A program made the position numbers and the translations under genes. From a virus: 64,000 nt of DNA. Where the stretch lies: the IMG/VR virus record IMGVR_UViG_3300021961_008712, positions 105,751 to 169,750 of that record; one strand, given 5' to 3'. Numbering within the stretch: the first letter of the stretch is position 1; each line of letters starts with the position of its first letter. The notes below the pieces were generated by a model. The model ran no database searches. It was not told the origin of the DNA and was given only the letters and a program-made list of their open reading frames with translations. This document shows, one piece after another, positions 57,438-64,000 of this stretch.

Positions 57438-58663
57438 TGGAAATGAAAAGGTTATATTTTTTACTAACTCTTGCCTTACTAGGATGTGAGAAAGAGAACT
57501 TTCTGGAACCAATACTTCCAGTAACTACCGATTGTATTACCTGTTATGATAGGTTTATCAACTACAATCAACCATCATGGAAGCTAGACTTTCCTATGAT
57601 ACACAAAAAGTACTATCACTCAGTAACTCCTAATGGACCTGATTGGGGACCCCCTATAGATTTTCTAGTAGTAGACTATGATCATGATGGATATCTAGAC
57701 GCTGTAACCGGAGACTCAGACTACACAGCAGGATTTGCTGGTCAATCTACAAGACGTAAATTTAAATTCTTTAAAGGAGATGCTGATGGTAATCTAGTAT
57801 TAGATACTAGACCAGAGTATATGAACCATGTAGGTCCTAATTTTGGAGCAAGATCTTTTATAGGAGATTATAACCTAGACGGAAAACCAGATTTAGTATT
57901 CGTTGGTTCTGGACATGACGACCAAACCGGTCAATCAACAGAATCATGGAAAGATGCTCCTATAATTTTTATGAGTAATGCAGAAGGATTCTACGATAGA
58001 AGAACATACCCAGAAGCAGCAGGTTCATACCATCACGGCTCTTCAGCTGATATCGATAATGATGGAGATTTAGACATAGTACTTCCTAGATGGGCATTAA
58101 TGCGTAATAGAGGTGATGGTACTTTTGACGTTGAACCCTTCCCAATCGAAACTGAGGATGATCCTACAACTTTGGAACTAGCAGACTTAAACAGAGATGG
58201 AATCATAGAATTTATTTATGGTTCAGGAACAATGTATCAACCTCCAGGTGTATATAGACACCAATCCTGGATTGCTAATATTGGAGGACCTAAAAAGATT
58301 ATTCCTCATGTAGATAATTTTGGTATCTTTCTTGATGCTGATTTTATAGACTTAGACGGAGATGGTACTTTAGAAATATTAGTCGATAGAGCCACAGATC
58401 AGAACCACCCAAAAGGACATTGGAGAGGATGGTACATACAAGTACTAAAAGTTACTGACACTGAAGTCTTAGATGTTACTGATACGTACATAGAAGATAA
58501 TGAGTATGTCTGCGGAAACAACTGCGACCAGTTAGGTCAGACTTGGGTTCATTGGTTTAACATTTCCACAGATAAGTTTGGAGATACTTATTACTTTGCT
58601 GATGATGGAATATCTAAAGCTAGATGGAAGTTAGTCAATGGAAAATTTAAAAGAGTACTTTGA
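57437..58663 (+). CDS. FG-GAP/VCBS-repeat lipoprotein
   Basis: A 408-residue surface lipoprotein. MEMKRLYFLLTLALLGCEKEN shows a lipobox with Cys17. At least five repeats with calcium-binding loops are seen: DYDHDGYLDAV, DYNLDGKPDLV, DIDNDGDLDIV, DLNRDGIIEFI and DLDGDGTLEIL. They build an integrin-like beta-propeller. Such lipoproteins are common in Bacteroidota, so the gene may have come from a host. It could mask or alter host receptors, but that is only a guess. Confidence 0.82.
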   Translation: MEMKRLYFLLTLALLGCEKENFLEPILPVTTDCITCYDRFINYNQPSWKLDFPMIHKKYYHSVTPNGPDWGPPIDFLVVDYDHDGYLDAVTGDSDYTAGFAGQSTRRKFKFFKGDADGNLVLDTRPEYMNHVGPNFGARSFIGDYNLDGKPDLVFVGSGHDDQTGQSTESWKDAPIIFMSNAEGFYDRRTYPEAAGSYHHGSSADIDNDGDLDIVLPRWALMRNRGDGTFDVEPFPIETEDDPTTLELADLNRDGIIEFIYGSGTMYQPPGVYRHQSWIANIGGPKKIIPHVDNFGIFLDADFIDLDGDGTLEILVDRATDQNHPKGHWRGWYIQVLKVTDTEVLDVTDTYIEDNEYVCGNNCDQLGQTWVHWFNISTDKFGDTYYFADDGISKARWKLVNGKFKRVL

Positions 58664-58687
58664 TCTTAAAATTATTTTTCGTATATT
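58660..58687 (+). promoter_or_regulatory. Bacteroidota-type promoter P18
   Basis: TTG at 58660-58662, a 19-base spacer ending TTCG, TATATT at 58682-58687, then a short A-rich leader to ATG 58706. Confidence 0.72.
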
Positions 58688-58705
58688 AAATTAAATAAAA
58701 AAGTT

Positions 58706-58894
58706 ATGATAGAATTATATTACGTACCTAGTACAAAAATTAATGCCAAGGTTGTTGATTTAGTAATCACCGGTTATAATATTCAAATAGATAATTATAA
58801 TTATGAAAGGTTATCTAGGAAACCAAAAGGGAGAGTAATTAAACGAAAGTTACAAAACGGTAACACAGGAGAAAGGATTTTAATTTATGCTTAG
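58706..58894 (+). CDS. Small basic hypothetical protein
   Basis: A 62-residue beta-rich basic protein (MIELYYVPSTKINAKVVDLVITGYNIQIDNYN ... PKGRVIKRKLQNGNTGERILIYA). No family recognised. It follows promoter P18 with the AAAAAGTTATG start context and overlaps the next gene by eight bases. Confidence 0.5.
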   Translation: MIELYYVPSTKINAKVVDLVITGYNIQIDNYNYERLSRKPKGRVIKRKLQNGNTGERILIYA

Positions 58895-59246
58895 AATTGG
58901 AGACCTAGGTCTAGGAATGCTGACTTTTTTTATAGCGCATTTCTTAACCTTTTACCAACTAAACGGACAGTTTTTAAAAACGTCTTGGTTTAGAGATAAT
59001 GAAATAGTAGTAGCATTGTGCGGAGCTATTCTATCGTTCTTCTACATATGGGGAACAAAATACACAGTACAAGGTATGGATGGATTGCTCTGGCCAGCTA
59101 GATTTATTGGCTTTAGTATAGGTATGTTACTATATGCTCTTTTAATTAATTACCATTTTAACGAAGGTATGAATGCAAAAACTTGGGTAAGTCTATCTCT
59201 TTGTGTACTTCTAATTTGTATTCAGGTATTCTGGAAAGTAAAATAA
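58887..59246 (+). CDS. Four-helix membrane protein
   Basis: A 119-residue hydrophobic protein with four probable membrane segments (GLGMLTFFIAHFLTFYQL, IVVALCGAILSFFYIWG, FIGFSIGMLLYALLINY, WVSLSLCVLLICIQVF). The family is not recognised; similar small membrane proteins occur in marine T4-like phages. It ends one base before an SGNH gene. Confidence 0.5.
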   Translation: MLRIGDLGLGMLTFFIAHFLTFYQLNGQFLKTSWFRDNEIVVALCGAILSFFYIWGTKYTVQGMDGLLWPARFIGFSIGMLLYALLINYHFNEGMNAKTWVSLSLCVLLICIQVFWKVK

Positions 59247-59247
59247 T

Positions 59248-59928
59248 ATGGCAACACTGCATATTTTTGGAGATAGTTTTAGTAGATGCGATGGTACTTA
59301 TGATCCTGTATATATAGAAAATAAGAATAATCGACTTCTATGGCATGAGTATATTCAAAAAGAATTAGGTTATGAAAATAGGCTAGTGTATGCTGGACAA
59401 GGATGGAGTAATTCTGAGATCTTTATGACTTTACTTGAAAGTTTAGACAGAATGGAAAAAGGAGATTTAGTAATTGTAGGCCAGACATTTATGGAAAGAA
59501 CACCGTTTATTATTTCTACCCCAGACAGGATTAAAGATTCATGTCAAGAAGCTTGGTTAAATAGAGTAGGAGGAATTAATGTAGGAGTAGATCAAACATT
59601 CCCACAGTGGTTTCAGGATGAGTATGTGAAAGAGTTCTTGCACTACATGGGAGATGCATTTGTAAGCACCCAAGCCTATATAGCAAATGTTAAATTAAAA
59701 GCTCATAAAGGATGGTTTATGTATTACAAGCATAGATATGACCTACTAGGCAAACACCTTAGAAATTTAGGAATTAACTACCTATGGTGGTCTGTAGCAG
59801 ATGAAGCACCTAATTTTGAAACTATAAAATATGCCACAAAGGGAAAGAGTTTAGATGGACATTGGTCTTGGGATGGGCAATATAAATTTGGATTAAAACT
59901 TTTAAAACAGATTAAACCCTTACATTAA
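59248..59928 (+). CDS. SGNH/GDSL-like hydrolase, copy 4
   Basis: A 226-residue protein with ATLHIFGDSFSRCDGTY (intact GDS), VYAGQGWSNSEIF (block II Gly), LVIVGQTFMER (block III-like) and DGHWSWDGQYKFGLKLL with an Asp-x-x-His-like end. It is probably an esterase acting on an envelope or virion glycan. It is the best-preserved of the four SGNH copies along with 6842. Confidence 0.68.
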   Translation: MATLHIFGDSFSRCDGTYDPVYIENKNNRLLWHEYIQKELGYENRLVYAGQGWSNSEIFMTLLESLDRMEKGDLVIVGQTFMERTPFIISTPDRIKDSCQEAWLNRVGGINVGVDQTFPQWFQDEYVKEFLHYMGDAFVSTQAYIANVKLKAHKGWFMYYKHRYDLLGKHLRNLGINYLWWSVADEAPNFETIKYATKGKSLDGHWSWDGQYKFGLKLLKQIKPLH

Positions 59929-59932
59929 CATA

Positions 59933-60154
59933 ATGAATATACTACAATCAATACAGCTTACTTTGCTTTATTTTGCAATAGGATATATTTGGATGTCCTT
60001 TATTGAATACACTGTTGTAGGCAAAGTACCGGGTAAAGCAGGAGAACCTTTTACAGCCAGGGATAGAGCATATCAAATTTGTCTTTGGCCTGTGAGTATG
60101 TTAATCTTTATTTACAATTTTATTAAATATATGTTAGAGGAATTATTTCTATGA
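59933..60154 (+). CDS. Small membrane protein
   Basis: A 73-residue protein with two hydrophobic segments (IQLTLLYFAIGYIWMSFIEY and LWPVSMLIFIYNFIKYML) and a charged loop between (GKAGEPFTARDRAYQ). It overlaps the reductase gene by four bases. Unknown family; possibly a membrane partner of the reductase. Confidence 0.5.
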   Translation: MNILQSIQLTLLYFAIGYIWMSFIEYTVVGKVPGKAGEPFTARDRAYQICLWPVSMLIFIYNFIKYMLEELFL

Positions 60155-60861
60155 ATGTACTAGTACTTGAAGAGATTATTAAGGTAACAGAACGCAACTG
60201 GAGGTTTATTTTTCAAGATCCATTGTATGATCAATTAAACTTTATACCCGGTCAGCTAATTCAGTTAGTAAGTAAACCCGGTAAAGAAGGATCAGTAATT
60301 AGAAACTACTCTGTTGCATCATGGCCTGACGGCACTAACAGGCTTGAACTTGTCATTACATACCTAGAAGGAGGAGCTATGTCAGAATACCTATTCGGAG
60401 AAGCTAAGGTAGGAGATGAATTTGTCTACAGAGGACCAATGGGTATATTTACTCTTCCTGATGATTTAACAGAAAGAGAAATTTATATGGTTAGCACAGG
60501 ATCTGGAGTATCTCCATTTAGGTCTATGATTAATCATATTGCCGAAAATAATATTCCTTTTAAAAAGATTAAATTATTTTTTGGTACTAGAACTCAAAAG
60601 GATTTACTCTATAGAGAAGAGTTTGAAGCATTAGAAAAACTACTTCCTAATTTTGAATATGTACCTTGCCTATCTCAGGAACTCTGGTCTGGTCATAACG
60701 GCTATGTACATACAGCTTACTTACCTGAACTTACTATTTTAGATGAAAAACCACTTTTTTATTTTTGTGGTTGGACAAAGATGATTGATGAGGGAAGAGA
60801 TTATTTAAGCTTGCTAGACTATAAAATGAAAGAGGATATTAGAGTAGAAATTTTTGGATAA
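60151..60861 (+). CDS. Ferredoxin/flavodoxin-NADP reductase (FNR family)
   Basis: A 236-residue FAD- and NAD(P)H-binding reductase. GQLIQLVSKPG and RNYSVASWPD bind FAD, and YLEGGAMSEYLFGEAKVGDEF and GPMGIFTL complete the first domain. VSTGSGVSPFRSMI is the nucleotide-binding loop, and KIKLFFGTRTQKDLLYREEF and FYFCGWTKMIDEG end the second domain. It could recharge the phage ferredoxin at 2234, which in turn could serve QueE. That link is an inference over a 58-kb distance. Confidence 0.85.
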   Translation: MNVLVLEEIIKVTERNWRFIFQDPLYDQLNFIPGQLIQLVSKPGKEGSVIRNYSVASWPDGTNRLELVITYLEGGAMSEYLFGEAKVGDEFVYRGPMGIFTLPDDLTEREIYMVSTGSGVSPFRSMINHIAENNIPFKKIKLFFGTRTQKDLLYREEFEALEKLLPNFEYVPCLSQELWSGHNGYVHTAYLPELTILDEKPLFYFCGWTKMIDEGRDYLSLLDYKMKEDIRVEIFG

Positions 60862-61388
60862 TGAAACAAGAACTTATTTTATTTTCAAAAGAAGATTGTG
60901 ATTGGCTTTTGACTAAGGCTGGAGAATATGAACAAAGTGGTGTTGCATATGCTCCTACTAAAGAAGATGCACTAACTAGAAAAGGTAAAATCAACGAAAA
61001 AGACAGAATATCATATCAATGTGATATGGGACAGCCAACAGGAGAACTCTATGACCTGCTTGTTGACAGATTAAAGCCTTTCGATATTGCTCATTTAGAG
61101 AACTCTTTTATAGGATTTGTTAGATACTTTAAAGGAGGATTTTTTACTAAGCATGTAGACGGTCCTGAAAGGGCTGCTACTGTAATTATTCAATTGAGTG
61201 AATCAGACGATTATACTGGAGGTAATTTAGTAGTTAGAGATAAAATTGTTGGTAGAGAAAAAGGTAACACAGTTATATTTGATACTCAAACAACCCACGA
61301 ACTTACAGAAGTGTTTTCCGGAACAAGAGACGCTCTGGTAATCTGGGTAGACAGAAATAGCATTCAGAAAAAGAGAACAATACTATGA
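60861..61388 (+). CDS. 2-oxoglutarate/Fe(II)-dependent oxygenase
   Basis: A 175-residue dioxygenase: FVRYFKGGFFTKHVDGPER has the HxD iron motif, DDYTGGNLVVR the GGxL turn, NTVIFDTQTTHELTEV the distal His, and GTRDALVIWVDR the 2-oxoglutarate Arg. It has no obvious substrate domain. It shares one base with the reductase gene, so the pair may act together. A second oxygenase is at 3802. Confidence 0.82.
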   Translation: MKQELILFSKEDCDWLLTKAGEYEQSGVAYAPTKEDALTRKGKINEKDRISYQCDMGQPTGELYDLLVDRLKPFDIAHLENSFIGFVRYFKGGFFTKHVDGPERAATVIIQLSESDDYTGGNLVVRDKIVGREKGNTVIFDTQTTHELTEVFSGTRDALVIWVDRNSIQKKRTIL

Positions 61389-61834
61389 TAACCTGGGAAG
61401 AATATTTCAGGAATATAGCCAATACAGTTAAGACTAAGTCAAAAGATATCAATACTCAGATTGGAGCTGTAATTGTAGGAGTAGATAATGAAATAGTTTC
61501 TACAGGCTATAATTCCTTCCCTAGAGGCTTAGATGATAATGCAGCTCATCGTCAAGAAAAGCCTGAAAAATATTTCTGGTTTGAACACGCAGAACGAAAT
61601 GCAATCTATAATGCTGCTAGGATAGGAGCATCTACTAAAGGAACTACAATGTACTTATCAAACTGGTTTCCTTGTGCAGATTGTGCTAGAGGAATTATCA
61701 ATGCCGGCATTACACAGCTATTTTGTGAAAAACCCGAAGATAGTAGAAAGTCCTCTTCTTATATAGAATCATTTAAACGTAGCAAGGAAATGCTAATAGA
61801 AGCAGGAGTAAAGTTAACTTTTTACAAAAAATAG
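61385..61834 (+). CDS. dCMP deaminase
   Basis: A 149-residue zinc-dependent deaminase: STGYNSFPRGLDDN, WFEHAERNAIYNAAR (His-Ala-Glu active site) and WFPCADCARGIINAGI (the two Cys zinc ligands). It converts dCMP to dUMP for thymidylate synthesis, a common phage function. It overlaps the oxygenase gene by four bases. Confidence 0.9.
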   Translation: MITWEEYFRNIANTVKTKSKDINTQIGAVIVGVDNEIVSTGYNSFPRGLDDNAAHRQEKPEKYFWFEHAERNAIYNAARIGASTKGTTMYLSNWFPCADCARGIINAGITQLFCEKPEDSRKSSSYIESFKRSKEMLIEAGVKLTFYKK

Positions 61835-61863
61835 TTGCCTCCCTGCGTAATTGTTCGTATATT
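61835..61863 (+). promoter_or_regulatory. Bacteroidota-type promoter P19
   Basis: TTG at 61835-61837, a 20-base spacer ending TTCG, TATATT at 61858-61863; ATG at 61889 follows in the AAAGGTTATG context. Confidence 0.78.
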
Positions 61864-61888
61864 TAGTTATATAAAAAGAATAAAGGTT

Positions 61889-62620
61889 ATGACAAAAGCA
61901 CAAATCGTTGATATCAAGATCAACAAATTAGAAACACAGCTTGAACAAGCTAATGAGGTTCGTCAAGAGTTTGAAAAAGCTCGAGGAGATAAGTACTTTG
62001 AAATTATTCAGAAGTATTTTGGAGGAGAGTTTTCTCTTGAAGATGTTTACATTAAACATAATTGGGGTACCTCTTATGAAGTTCTTCGTCCTAAAGAAGG
62101 ATATAGTTACGATAAAGAATTAATGACTATTCGTATTGATGATAGTTGGAAGACTAGTGAATTTGAAGAAATTAAGACTTCTATGTACTCAACTAGTGAA
62201 AATGGAGTTTGGGAATTAGAAAGACTTATCACCTGTGGTGAAGTAGCTAAAGTTATTCTTGATTTTAGTGACGATATTATTGCAGAGTTCAATACTGTTC
62301 GTGATGAATTTAAAACAAGCATTTCAGAGTCTAGCTCTAATGTATGGAAACTAGAACGAGATATCAAACAACTTACAGAAGATAAAAATCAGTTCGAACT
62401 AGAACGAAAAATGGATCTTCTTGAAACTACCGGTATAGAGTTTTCTAAGCCTGTCAATCTAGATGTTAGATGGGACTGGACTGTACGAAACATCAATAAA
62501 GCTAGAATTATTGCTAAGACTAAATCTGGCAAATCAGCATCTTTAACTCTTGAAACTATTCATGGTGAAGTTAAAGTTGAAAATGTAAGGATAGATAAAA
62601 TTAATTCAATATTAGTATAA
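61889..62620 (+). CDS. Coiled-coil hypothetical protein
   Basis: A 243-residue protein. The N-terminus is a coiled coil (DIKINKLETQLEQANEVRQEFEKAR), the middle is alpha/beta, a second coiled coil lies at NVWKLERDIKQLTEDKNQFELERK, and the C-terminal 55 residues form a beta domain (RIIAKTKSGKSASLTLETIHGEVKVENVRI). The start follows promoter P19; an in-frame ATG at 61835 lies inside the promoter. The family is unknown. Confidence 0.5.
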   Translation: MTKAQIVDIKINKLETQLEQANEVRQEFEKARGDKYFEIIQKYFGGEFSLEDVYIKHNWGTSYEVLRPKEGYSYDKELMTIRIDDSWKTSEFEEIKTSMYSTSENGVWELERLITCGEVAKVILDFSDDIIAEFNTVRDEFKTSISESSSNVWKLERDIKQLTEDKNQFELERKMDLLETTGIEFSKPVNLDVRWDWTVRNINKARIIAKTKSGKSASLTLETIHGEVKVENVRIDKINSILV

Positions 62621-62636
62621 TTGTTCATAACCTGGA

Positions 62637-62653
62637 AGGGGGCTTCGGCCCCT
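62637..62653 (+). other. UUCG-tetraloop hairpin before the tRNA cluster
   Basis: AGGGGGC-TTCG-GCCCCT forms a stable six-pair hairpin with a UUCG loop and no T-run, eight bases before tRNA-Leu. It may be a processing or stabilising element rather than a terminator. Confidence 0.6.
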
Positions 62654-62661
62654 AACCAAAT

Positions 62662-62747
62662 GCCTCGGTGGTGGAATAGGTAGACACGCCGGACTTAAAA
62701 TCCTGTGGGCTGTAGAGCCCGTGCCGGTTCGACCCCGGCCCGAGGTA
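62662..62747 (+). tRNA. tRNA-Leu (TAA)
   Basis: A class II tRNA of 86 bases. Acceptor GCCTCGG/CCGAGGT, D-loop with AATAGGTAGA, anticodon loop CTTAAAA giving TAA, a long variable arm TGTGGGCTGTAGAGCCCGT, and T-arm GCCGG-TTCGACC-CCGGC. It reads the TTA codon, which is very common in these AT-rich genes. Confidence 0.9.
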
Positions 62748-62764
62748 CTAAAAAAATAAAAGAC

Positions 62765-63028
62765 ATGACATTTAAAAATTTAAGTTTTACCGACCATCCA
62801 GTTATACCTGGAGCAATTCAAGCAGCTATTATTTGTAATAATGGCAAAAGAATTAGCATTGTAGCTGGAACTAATTTATACAGTCATAGTAAAGGCGGAA
62901 TAAGAGCTGCTGTTGATAATCCAGAAGAAGTGATTAGCTTCGAGGTCCTTGTAGAGGGTGAGGAAGATGTGAGAGGTTTTCAAAGTAGGCAAGATATAGA
63001 TAATATACTTGCTGTGAATAATCTCTAG
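62765..63028 (+). CDS. Small hypothetical protein within the tRNA cluster
   Basis: An 87-residue protein (MTFKNLSFTDHPVIPGAIQAAIICNNG, GGIRAAVDNPEEVISFEVLV). An in-frame ATG at 62705 would lie inside tRNA-Leu, so 62765 is used. The alpha/beta form is unrecognised. It separates tRNA-Leu from the other tRNAs. Confidence 0.5.
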   Translation: MTFKNLSFTDHPVIPGAIQAAIICNNGKRISIVAGTNLYSHSKGGIRAAVDNPEEVISFEVLVEGEEDVRGFQSRQDIDNILAVNNL

Positions 63029-63035
63029 AAAACAG

Positions 63036-63109
63036 GGACCAGTAGCTCAGCTGGATAGAGCATCTGCCTTCTAAGCAGACGGTCGCAGGTTCGAGTCCTG
63101 CCTGGTTCA
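63036..63109 (+). tRNA. tRNA-Arg (TCT)
   Basis: A 74-base tRNA: acceptor GGACCAG/CTGGTTC, D-loop AGCTGGATAG, anticodon loop CTTCTAA giving TCT, T-arm GCAGG-TTCGAGT-CCTGC. It reads AGA, the dominant arginine codon in this genome. Confidence 0.92.
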
Positions 63110-63114
63110 CACAT

Positions 63115-63186
63115 TGATCTATGGTGTAATTGGCAACACGACAGATTTTGGTTCTGTAATTTAAGGTTCGAGTCCTTATAGATCAA
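63115..63186 (+). tRNA. tRNA-Gln (TTG)
   Basis: A 72-base tRNA: acceptor TGATCTA/TAGATCA, D-arm GTGTAATTGGCAACAC, anticodon arm ACAGA-TTTTGGT-TCTGT giving TTG, T-arm TAAGG-TTCGAGT-CCTTA. It reads CAA. Confidence 0.9.
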
Positions 63187-63189
63187 CAC

Positions 63190-63266
63190 CCGGACGTATC
63201 CCCTCGGTCTTATACGCCGCAGAAAGGGTAATTGGTCACATGTGGGTTCAACCCCCACCGTCCGGA
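63190..63266 (+). tRNA. tRNA-like gene with abnormal central region, possible anticodon TAT
   Basis: The seven-pair acceptor CCGGACG/CGTCCGG and T-arm GTGGG-TTCAACC-CCCAC are perfect and the total length (77) is normal. Between them, a hairpin CGGT-CTTATAC-GCCG comes too early for an anticodon arm, only eight bases after the acceptor, and a D-loop-like GGGTAATTGGTCAC comes after it. If the hairpin is the anticodon arm the anticodon is TAT (Ile). The order is unlike standard tRNAs. Confidence 0.55.
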
Positions 63267-63278
63267 CCCGTGATATAC

Positions 63279-63421
63279 TGTAAGGTGTTGAAATTGGCAG
63301 ACATGCCCTCCTGTCTCGGGGGTGAGGAACATCTGATAAACAAAGGATAATGGGTTGACCACAATGCATGCAATGTCCTTTGGCTAAAGACCTCGTGGTG
63401 GTTCGAATCCATCCCTTACAG
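63279..63421 (+). tRNA. tRNA with an enlarged variable region, anticodon probably GTC
   Basis: Acceptor TGTAAGG/CCTTACA and T-arm GGTGG-TTCGAAT-CCATC are sound. The anticodon arm CCCTC-CTGTCTC-GGGGG gives GTC (Asp), with a D-loop AAATTGGCAGA. The gene is 143 bases long because about 73 bases lie between the anticodon and T arms. These contain TGAGG/CCTCG and a perfect seven-pair stem CAAAGGA/TCCTTTG. It may be a giant variable arm or a small inserted element. Confidence 0.55.
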
Positions 63422-63446
63422 CCTAGTAAATTAAACAGTAAAAATG

Positions 63447-63475
63447 TTGTATCTTATCAGTTTTTTTCTTATCTT
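63447..63475 (+). promoter_or_regulatory. Bacteroidota-type promoter P20
   Basis: TTG at 63447-63449, a 20-base spacer ending TTCT, TATCTT at 63470-63475, 50 bases before the last gene. Confidence 0.7.
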
Positions 63476-63525
63476 ATTGATATTAACTAAGCTTCCTAGA
63501 GGCTATAAAATTAAAAGGTTTTAGT

Positions 63526-64000
63526 ATGCAAACATTTCTACCCTATAGAAATTTTAAAAAATCTCTCGAATGTTTAGACGATAAACGTCTAGGAAAACAG
63601 AGAGTTGAAACATTTCAGATATTAAATAATCTGTTAGGACGTCCAAAAAAGGACGGTACTCCATATAAAGGCTGGACTAATCATCCTTGTTGTGTAATGT
63701 GGAGAGGCTACGAAGATGCTCTTAAGTTATATCTTAATGAGAGTATTAACGTCTGGATAGCTAGAGGTAAGAATAATACAATGGCATATGAAGAGTTTGA
63801 TGTATTTAGAATTAAGATGCCTTGGTGGTTGGGTAACGAAACCTTTCATTCCTCTCACAGAGCTAACCTTCTTAGAAAGGATCCAGAATACTATAGTCAG
63901 TTTGGTTGGACTGAAGATCCTGCTGATCCCTATGTCTGGCATGATAAAGATAACAAATGGTACAAACAACATGTAGGTATCCCTAAGAGGGAATATTTTA
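63526..64000 (+). CDS. Pyrimidine-dimer DNA glycosylase-like protein (MSMEG_6728 type), 3' truncated
   Basis: 158 codons are visible before the window ends. MQTFLPYRNFKKSLECLDDKRLGKQRVETFQIL, then WTNHPCCVMWRGYEDALKLYL, and MPWWLGNETFHSSHRANLLRKDPEYYSQFGW match a family annotated as pyrimidine-dimer DNA glycosylase/endonuclease V-like (CLDDKRLGKQRVE is the typical opening). It may repair UV damage in phage DNA, though activity of this subfamily is not firmly established. Promoter P20 lies upstream. Confidence 0.75.
   Translation, partial: MQTFLPYRNFKKSLECLDDKRLGKQRVETFQILNNLLGRPKKDGTPYKGWTNHPCCVMWRGYEDALKLYLNESINVWIARGKNNTMAYEEFDVFRIKMPWWLGNETFHSSHRANLLRKDPEYYSQFGWTEDPADPYVWHDKDNKWYKQHVGIPKREYF

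Noticed and set aside
62637-62653. GC-rich hairpin before tRNA-Leu as an intrinsic terminator
   Set aside because: There is no following T-run, and tRNA genes begin at once; it is kept only as a structured element.
63025-63369. Minus-strand protein-like frame over the tRNA cluster
   Set aside because: It reads through tRNA genes, giving the well-known GVEPTCD/GRTRTCD-type spurious peptides.
1-64000. CRISPR arrays, insertion sequences or integrase-attachment sites
   Set aside because: No regularly spaced direct repeats, transposase or integrase genes, or tRNA-overlapping direct repeats were seen.

Overview
The window is about 64 kb of an AT-rich, densely packed tailed-phage genome. Every convincing gene lies on the + strand, most neighbours overlap by 1-30 bases or are nearly contiguous, and no ribosomal, integrase or transposase gene is visible. 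The host is most likely a Bacteroidota (Flavobacteriia-type) bacterium. The evidence is a recurrent promoter of the form TTG-N20-TATATT (Bacteroidota-type -33/-7 elements), the absence of Shine-Dalgarno sequences in favour of A-rich leaders such as AAAAGTTATG, and neighbours such as DUF6580-like and histone-H1-like genes that are common in that phylum. Standard stop codons are used.

Layout. 1-516: end of a tail-fibre-like gene. 521-11.5 kb: nucleotide and base metabolism with a nearly complete 7-deazaguanine route (QueD, QueE, a ferredoxin, FolE, a TGT/DpdA-like transglycosylase, a formyltransferase, full-length QueF). Its two leading transcripts each begin with a leader that looks like a preQ1-I riboswitch. 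11.5-18.7 kb: HNH protein, family A DNA polymerase, Hsp20, GroES, GroEL, NadE, a DUF6580-like membrane protein and a histone-H1-like protein. 18.7-24.7 kb: SGNH hydrolase, GNAT, putative glycosyltransferases, a possible virion protein and small proteins. 24.7-30.2 kb, after the only clear terminator: a block of exported proteins including a CsgG-like protein, a lipoprotein, a cohesin/dockerin-like secreted protein and an outer-membrane barrel-like protein with a long low-complexity linker. 30.2-33.3 kb: lysis genes (holin candidate, amidase endolysin, nested spanin-like pair). 33.3-35.2 kb: Nmad1-like protein, PD-(D/E)XK nuclease, small regulator. 35.2-50 kb: a surface-glycan locus with many glycosyltransferases, NeuB/NeuA/YhcH-like nonulosonate enzymes, pyruvyl transferase, APS kinase, DUF2061 and a sulfotransferase-like protein. 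50-62.6 kb: mixed accessory genes (zinc-ribbon and HNH-like proteins, transglycosylase, SGNH proteins, DUF932, GT25, an FG-GAP lipoprotein, FNR reductase, 2OG oxygenase, dCMP deaminase). 62.6-63.4 kb: tRNA cluster (Leu-TAA, Arg-TCT, Gln-TTG and two unusual tRNA-like genes). From 63.5 kb: start of a DNA-glycosylase-like gene running off the window.

How the parts may work together. FolE, QueD and QueE make 7-carboxy-7-deazaguanine, probably with electrons from the phage ferredoxin and FNR-type reductase. QueC is not visible here. QueF would reduce preQ0 to preQ1, the DpdA-like enzyme would exchange guanine for a deazaguanine in DNA, and the adjacent formyltransferase could give the formylaminomethyl derivative. 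The preQ1-like riboswitches would close a feedback loop. Separately, the phage appears able to make, activate and transfer a nonulosonic acid and possibly to sulfate and pyruvylate glycans, which suggests remodelling of the host surface or decoration of the virion. All functions are inferred from sequence recognition without database searches.
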